DNA of 15,626 bases from Treponema sp. (GTDB taxonomy: Bacteria > Spirochaetota > Spirochaetia > Treponematales > Treponemataceae). Shown here one piece after another: positions 12,754 to 15,626 of this stretch. The notes below the pieces were generated by a model. That model searched no databases, was not told where the DNA came from, and saw only the letters and a list, made by a program, of their open reading frames with translations. The DNA lies in the NCBI GenBank assembly GCA_017453705.1, contig JAFTEK010000291.1:1-15626 (forward strand), written 5' to 3'. Numbering within the stretch: the stretch's first letter is position 1; each line of letters begins with the position of its first letter. The position numbers and the translations under genes are program-made.

Positions 12754-15126
12754 ATGCCAAAGATTGAAGTAAACGAGAAACTTTTCTTCCATTTATTAGG
12801 GAAAAAATACGACTGGGACACCTTCGAAAAGAAGCTTACCTTCGCCAAGGCGGAGCTTGATGAGAAGCCTGACATGGCAGACCCGGAGGACAAGCGGGTA
12901 ATCAAGATAGAGTTGAACGACACCAACCGCCCCGACCTCTGGTCAACGGGCGGCCTTGCCCGCTGCCTGCGCGAGCACGAGGGGGCGGCCAGACGCGACT
13001 ACTCGTCCTTCCTTTCCACCCGCGAGAAGACCCAGGACTCCGGTGGCAGGCTTGTCACGGTTGACCCCGCGCTCAAGGACATCCGCCCCTATCTGGTCGC
13101 GTTCGTCCTCACCGGCAAGAAGCTGGACGAACCGGAGCTTCTGGACATCATCCAGACGCAGGAGAAGCTCTGCTGGAACTTCGGCCGCAAGCGCAAGTCC
13201 ATCTCCATGGGGGTCTACCGCAACAGCGAGATAAAGTGGCCCGTCCACCAGACCGCCGCGGACCCGGACAAGGCAAGCTTTGTCGCCCTGCAGGACACGG
13301 AGAAGCGGACGCTCCGCCAGATTGTCGAGACCCACCCCAAGGGCAAGGATTTCGGCTGGATTCTCAAGGACTGTGCCAAGTACCCGCTCCTTACCGATGA
13401 CTCAGGCGAAGTGCTTTCCATGGCTCCGATAATCAACAGCGACACGCTGGGGCAGGTGCAGGTGGGCGATGACGAGCTTCTGGTGGAGCTGACCGGGGAC
13501 GACATGGAGAACCTGATGCTCGCCGCCAACATCGTAGCCTGCGATTTCGCCGACTTGGGCTTCACCGTCCTTCCTGTCAAAGTCCACTACGAGATTGACA
13601 CGCCGTTCGGCCGCGATGTGACCACTCCCTTCTATTACCAGCCGACAACCAAGGCAAGGCTCTCCGCGATAAACAAGAAGCTGGGCGCGAATCTTACGGC
13701 GGAACAGGTCAAGGACGACCTGGAGCGGATGGGCAGCACGGTCACTGTCACGGGCGAGGGCGGCGAGACCGTCTACACGGTGCAGCCCGCCCCCTACCGC
13801 AACGACTTCCTGCACGAGGTGGACGTAATCGAGGACGTGATGATAGGGCAGGGACTGGACTTCTTCCAGCCGGAGACCCCGGACGACTTCACGATTGGCC
13901 GCCTCCTGCCCATCACGACATACAGCCGCAAGGTCAAGGGAATCATGACCGGCATGGGCTATCAGGAGATGATTTTCAACTACCTGGGCAGCCGCAGGAC
14001 CTACATAGACAACATGGGCGTGGACGGCAAAAACGTCATTGAGATTGCCAACCCGATGAGCGAGAATTACCAGTTCATCCGTCCGTCCATCATCGCCTCT
14101 CTGCTTGAGGCGGAAAGCCAGAGCGGGAACGCGGTCTACCCCCACAAGATTTACGAGGTGGGCAAGGTCGCCTACATCGAGCCGTCCGAGAACACCGGGA
14201 CGCGGACAATCCAGAGCCTTGGGTTCGTGAGCGCATCGTCGGGGGCGAACTTCAACGAGGCAGCCAGTGAGATGGCGACCCTGCTCTACTATCTGGACCA
14301 CAAGTACGAGGTGCGCGAGGCGGATGACCCCCGCTTTATCCCCGGCAGGCAGGCAGAGGTCATCGTGTCGGGCAAAGTCGCGGGCATCTTCGGTGAGCTG
14401 CACCCGCAGGTGCTGGAGAACTGGCAGATTTCCGTTCCCTGCACGGCGGGCGAGCTGGATTTGGAATTCCTGATGGCGAATGAACCGAAGTCAGCGGACA
14501 AGGGTGGGCACGCACACAACACTGCCCCGGCTGCCGCCAGGACGGAGGCCAAGTCCGCGCCCGCAAAGGCAGCTCCGGCAAAGGACGGTTTGAAAGAGGC
14601 CGCTCCCAAGCTGGCGGAGAACCAGGTGGAGCACTATAACAAATACATCGACCTGCGCGTTGCCAAGATAGTGAAGGTTGACCGCAACCCCCAGGGCGAG
14701 AAGCTCTACATAGAACATTTGGATGACGGCAGCGGCACCGAGCGGATTATCCAGTCAGGCCTCGTTCCCTACCTGACCGAGGAGGAGCTGCTTGGCCAGC
14801 ATATAATTCTCGTTTCGAACCTCGCCCCCCGCAAGATGCGCGGTGTGGAAAGCCACGGCATGCTGCTCGCCGCCGACTACACGGAGGACGGCAAGGAGAA
14901 GGTTGAGCTCATTACCGCGCCTTGGGCAGCTCCGGGAACGCCGGTCATCCCTGCCGGAAGCGACGAGGCGACCGCCGCAAGCAAACCCGCCAAGATAGAC
15001 ATTGACAAGCTGGAAAAGATAGTCCTTTCCGTAAAGGACTTCCGCTTCAAGCTCGGTGACGTTGACCTGACTGCGGGCGGCAAGGCGATTACGACGAGCA
15101 AGGCGAAAGACTCGGCCGTAGAGTGA
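12754..15126 (+). CDS. pheT: Phenylalanine--tRNA ligase beta subunit, archaeal/eukaryotic type, with C-terminal EMAP-II domain
   Basis: The first 575 or so residues form the short archaeal/eukaryotic-type PheT found in spirochaetes. It opens with MPKIEVNEKLFFHLLGKKYD and includes ELNDTNRPDLWS (53-64), a B3/4 editing-type region, B5 (about 300-370), and a catalytic-like core (IANPMSENYQFIRPSIIASLLE, 431-452; IFGELHPQVLENW, 545-557). With PheS it charges tRNA-Phe. An Ala/Pro/Lys linker (about 580-620) leads to an EMAP-II/MetG-C-like tRNA-binding domain at about 625-735 (YIDLRVAKIVKVDRNPQGEKLY, SNLAPRKMRGVESHGMLLAA). A further 50-residue tail ends the protein. The total of 790 residues is well above the usual 550-590. 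AGGGGA (12742-12747) lies 6 bases before the start. No pheS is in the window. Confidence 0.92.
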   Translation: MPKIEVNEKLFFHLLGKKYDWDTFEKKLTFAKAELDEKPDMADPEDKRVIKIELNDTNRPDLWSTGGLARCLREHEGAARRDYSSFLSTREKTQDSGGRLVTVDPALKDIRPYLVAFVLTGKKLDEPELLDIIQTQEKLCWNFGRKRKSISMGVYRNSEIKWPVHQTAADPDKASFVALQDTEKRTLRQIVETHPKGKDFGWILKDCAKYPLLTDDSGEVLSMAPIINSDTLGQVQVGDDELLVELTGDDMENLMLAANIVACDFADLGFTVLPVKVHYEIDTPFGRDVTTPFYYQPTTKARLSAINKKLGANLTAEQVKDDLERMGSTVTVTGEGGETVYTVQPAPYRNDFLHEVDVIEDVMIGQGLDFFQPETPDDFTIGRLLPITTYSRKVKGIMTGMGYQEMIFNYLGSRRTYIDNMGVDGKNVIEIANPMSENYQFIRPSIIASLLEAESQSGNAVYPHKIYEVGKVAYIEPSENTGTRTIQSLGFVSASSGANFNEAASEMATLLYYLDHKYEVREADDPRFIPGRQAEVIVSGKVAGIFGELHPQVLENWQISVPCTAGELDLEFLMANEPKSADKGGHAHNTAPAAARTEAKSAPAKAAPAKDGLKEAAPKLAENQVEHYNKYIDLRVAKIVKVDRNPQGEKLYIEHLDDGSGTERIIQSGLVPYLTEEELLGQHIILVSNLAPRKMRGVESHGMLLAADYTEDGKEKVELITAPWAAPGTPVIPAGSDEATAASKPAKIDIDKLEKIVLSVKDFRFKLGDVDLTAGGKAITTSKAKDSAVE

Positions 15127-15138
15127 CAACTCTATCCC

Positions 15139-15189
15139 TATGGAGTAACACTCCATACCTGTGGAGTGATTGATGGGGCTTCTGCCCCA
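15139..15189. repeat. Consecutive hairpins and short direct repeats behind pheT
   Basis: TATGGAGT (15139-15146) pairs perfectly with ACTCCATA (15150-15157) over a 3-base loop. TGGGGC (15174-15179) pairs perfectly with GCCCCA (15184-15189) over 4 bases. The motif CCTRTGGAGTRA occurs near 15137, 15158 and 15195. They precede the true terminator. Confidence 0.6.
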
Positions 15190-15210
15190 CCGTTCCTGTG
15201 GAGTAAAGTC

Positions 15211-15254
15211 AAAAAAAGGGGGCTGCGCGGATTATCCGACAGCCTCCTTTTTTT
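15211..15254. terminator. Bidirectional rho-independent terminator behind pheT
   Basis: A 15-base stem pairs AAAAAAAGGGGGCTG (15211-15225) with CAGCCTCCTTTTTTT (15240-15254) with one mismatch. CGGA and TCCG extend it into the loop. T-runs exist in both directions, so it can serve pheT and the convergent gene ending at 15445. Confidence 0.85.
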
Positions 15255-15444
15255 ACAAGTGCCTTTTGACTGAGCCAACGCGGGAAGTTATTATGTTTTG
15301 CATGGAATTGCCGGGGGGGGTGTGACAAAAATTCGGAAGGCAAAGAAAGAAGATGCGGCACGGTCAATTGGTTGACATCACGGTGCGCATCCTGCGCGGG
15401 ATCTGAAAACGACCTGCCCGCCATCCTGCCGTGTCATTGCTCCA
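15255..15444. other. Intergenic DNA with a G8 run, no recognised gene
   Basis: Nothing coding is supported. The stretch holds a run of eight G (15313-15320) and lies between two convergent transcription units. Confidence 0.5.
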
Positions 15445-15626
15445 TTAAGTCTGCTCGGAAAGCTTAGTTTCAGAACATGGGCGGAGTCGGTGTGCTATCT
15501 GCCTTATTGCGGCAAGCTCCCTTTCCTGCTTGGACAAGTCCACGTCAAGGCCATCGTATTCATCGCGAAGCTCTTCCAGCCTGTCATAGAGAAAGTCCTT
15601 GCCATAGTCGGTGACATCTTCCAGCA
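15445..15626 (-). CDS. Unidentified protein, C-terminal fragment
   Basis: On the minus strand the frame is open from the right edge to a TAA at 15447-15445, encoding 59 residues. It begins LEDVTDYGKDFLYDRLEELR, continues with DEYDGLDVDLSKQERELAAI, and ends SETKLSEQT. The peptide is rich in charged residues and looks helical, probably a coiled coil or helix bundle end. Codon usage and the amino-acid mix look like a real gene, but the family is not recognised. Its start lies outside the window, and it is convergent to pheT. Confidence 0.55.
   Translation of the reverse strand, partial: LEDVTDYGKDFLYDRLEELRDEYDGLDVDLSKQERELAAIRQIAHRLRPCSETKLSEQT

Noticed and set aside
15313..15320. G8 run as a phase-variation switch
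   Set aside because: It lies in non-coding DNA between convergent genes and near no promoter that I can support.
15209..15424. Minus-strand gene of 71 codons
   Set aside because: It runs into the terminator hairpin, has no family resemblance or clear ribosome binding site, and a real convergent gene ends just beside it.

Overview
This window looks like chromosomal DNA of a spirochaete, most likely a host-associated Treponema (inference). The main reason is pheT: it encodes the archaeal/eukaryotic-type phenylalanyl-tRNA synthetase beta chain that spirochaetes carry instead of the usual bacterial form. The electron-bifurcating NfnAB pair suggests an anaerobe. Two ATPase-nuclease genes of families common in anaerobic gut bacteria and several short dispersed repeats fit a repeat-rich accessory-prone genome. 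No rRNA, tRNA, CRISPR array or complete insertion sequence was seen.

Left part (1-5392, all + strand): the C-terminal end of an M16-type zinc peptidase; a palindromic repeat (481-567); a CBS-like/SpoIIE-type PP2C phosphatase; an RsmI-like methyltransferase; and the overlapping nfnA-nfnB operon, which makes a NADH-dependent ferredoxin:NADP+ oxidoreductase. nfnB is followed by a second, out-of-frame copy of its own last codons, by hairpins, and by a terminator at 5351-5392.

Middle part (5408-7766, - strand): an SdpI-like membrane protein and an overlapping ArsR-type SdpR-like repressor, read from a near-consensus promoter framed by two perfect palindromes that look like its operators. Next come a second copy of the palindromic repeat, an intergenic zone with a dispersed 3'-flanking element, and an aldo/keto reductase whose best promoter places the transcription start on the start codon.

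Right part (7842-15626): a 33-bp tandem array sits directly before an AAA_14/DUF4143 ATPase gene. Then come a second copy of the 3'-flanking element, a DUF362-type 2x[4Fe-4S] protein (- strand), an AAA-ATPase-like/PD-(D/E)XK gene, and pheT with its own promoter and a structured leader. pheT ends in an extra EMAP-II/tRNA-binding domain on an Ala/Pro/Lys linker. Beyond its terminator lies the C-terminal end of an unidentified - strand gene.

The most interesting material is between the genes: three short repeat families, the 33-bp array, the duplicated nfnB tail, and the PheT domain fusion. All statements come from reading the sequence by eye; no searches or folding programs were run.
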